DNA of 24,136 nt from CAZTPJ01 sp964614515. Lineage in GTDB: Bacteria; Planctomycetota; Phycisphaerae; Phycisphaerales; UBA1924. Where the stretch lies: NCBI GenBank assembly GCA_964614515.1, contig CAZTPJ010000057.1:1-24136 (forward strand). Reading direction: 5' to 3'. This document shows positions 23,858 through 24,136 of the stretch, one piece after another. Numbering within the stretch: the first letter of the stretch is position 1; each line of letters starts with the position of its first letter. The notes below the pieces were generated by a model. The model searched no databases and had not been told where the DNA came from. It worked only from the letters and a program-made list of their open reading frames with translations. A program made the position numbers and the translations under genes.

Positions 23858-23886
23858 AAAAACCGGGTCCGCGTGGGCGAACCCGG
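23858..23886 (-). terminator. Rho-independent terminator after rplL
   Basis: On the minus strand a 10-bp stem with one G-U pair (CCGGGTTCGC / GCGGACCCGG) closes a four-base loop and is followed by five T. It lies about 25 bases beyond the rplL stop codon. Confidence 0.75.
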
Positions 23887-23912
23887 CTGGTGCTTTTGCC
23901 TCAGGTTGACGA

Positions 23913-24136
23913 TCAGGCGAGTTCGACCGTCGCGCCGTTCTCTTCGAGGGTCTTCTTGAGTTTCTCGGCGTCTTCCTTGGACAGGCCCTGCTTGACGGGC
24001 TTGGGTGCGCCGTCGACGAGTTCCTTGGCCTCCTTCAGGCCCAGGCCGGTCGCCGCGCGGACGACCTTGATGACCTCGACTTTCTTCTCGCCGGCGCCCA
24101 GCAGCATCACCGTGAATTCGGTCTGCTCCTCGGCGG
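23913..24136 (-). CDS. rplL: Ribosomal protein L7/L12, 3' part
   Basis: The window holds the last 73 complete codons; the 5' part is beyond the window. The protein forms the flexible stalk of the 50S subunit that recruits translation factors. The whole C-terminal domain is present: EEQTEFTVMLLGAGEKKVEVIKVVRAATGLGLKEAKELVDGAPKPVKQGLSKEDAEKLKKTLEENGATVELA, including the conserved ATGLGLKEAK helix that contacts EF-G and EF-Tu. In many bacteria rplL is followed by rpoB; here a terminator follows and the next 1.6 kb contains only the HAF-repeat gene. Confidence 0.95.
   Translation of the reverse strand, partial: AEEQTEFTVMLLGAGEKKVEVIKVVRAATGLGLKEAKELVDGAPKPVKQGLSKEDAEKLKKTLEENGATVELA

Overview
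The window looks like a scaffold of a high-GC planctomycete, most probably class Phycisphaerae. The evidence is a PEP-CTERM-type exported protein, two secreted proteins with near-identical double dockerin-like tails (the 'GC-type dockerin' seen in Phycisphaerales), a leucine-rich repeat of the planctomycete 'TSITDAGL' type, a small membrane protein resembling DUF6677, and a bacterial DNA topoisomerase VI. A run of exactly 100 Ns (7649-7748) shows it is a scaffold join, probably from a draft or metagenome assembly.

Layout. 1-1000: an MgtE-like magnesium transporter (minus) whose membrane half is missing; its 3' end runs into about 57 bases of very AT-rich DNA at the window edge. 1050-2240: a sigma70-like promoter, a PEP-CTERM exported protein and a clean intrinsic terminator. 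2240-7473: the two subunits of topoisomerase VI (top6B and top6A, both minus), separated by a MNT-HepT toxin-antitoxin pair (minus) and a SUKH-like gene (plus). 7567-8527: a REP-associated tyrosine transposase (RAYT) flanked by inverted copies of its palindromic REP element, i.e. a REPtron, with the assembly gap lying inside the REP array. 8620-10381: two conserved small minus-strand genes, one extremely acidic, and a divergent pair of membrane protein genes. 10564-11214: a HAD hydrolase.

11271-16611 is a compact minus-strand phage head module: portal, scaffold, SU10/DUF5309-type major capsid protein, a putative connector and two small structural-like proteins. Each has a good Shine-Dalgarno sequence, but there is no terminase, tail tape measure, lysis or integrase gene here. 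Upstream of it lies a KAP-family P-loop NTPase fused to C-terminal leucine-rich repeats (17135-19357, minus). This NLR-like sensor/ATPase architecture is a candidate defence protein.

19471-24136: pyruvate dehydrogenase E1 alpha (plus, with no beta subunit next to it), two secreted dockerin-tailed proteins (minus), and the 3' part of rplL (ribosomal protein L7/L12, minus) with its own terminator.

The region is rich in short palindromic repeats of at least four families: the RAYT-linked REP, a CCGCCTC-NCC-GAGGCGG hairpin (two copies lie in frame inside the ATPase domain of top6B), a GGTGGGGC-headed hairpin, and a TCAGAGCAC-headed interspersed repeat. The most interesting candidates are the REPtron with its conserved GTGC head, the in-frame repeat insertion in topoisomerase VI-B, the KAP-LRR protein, and the orphan capsid module.
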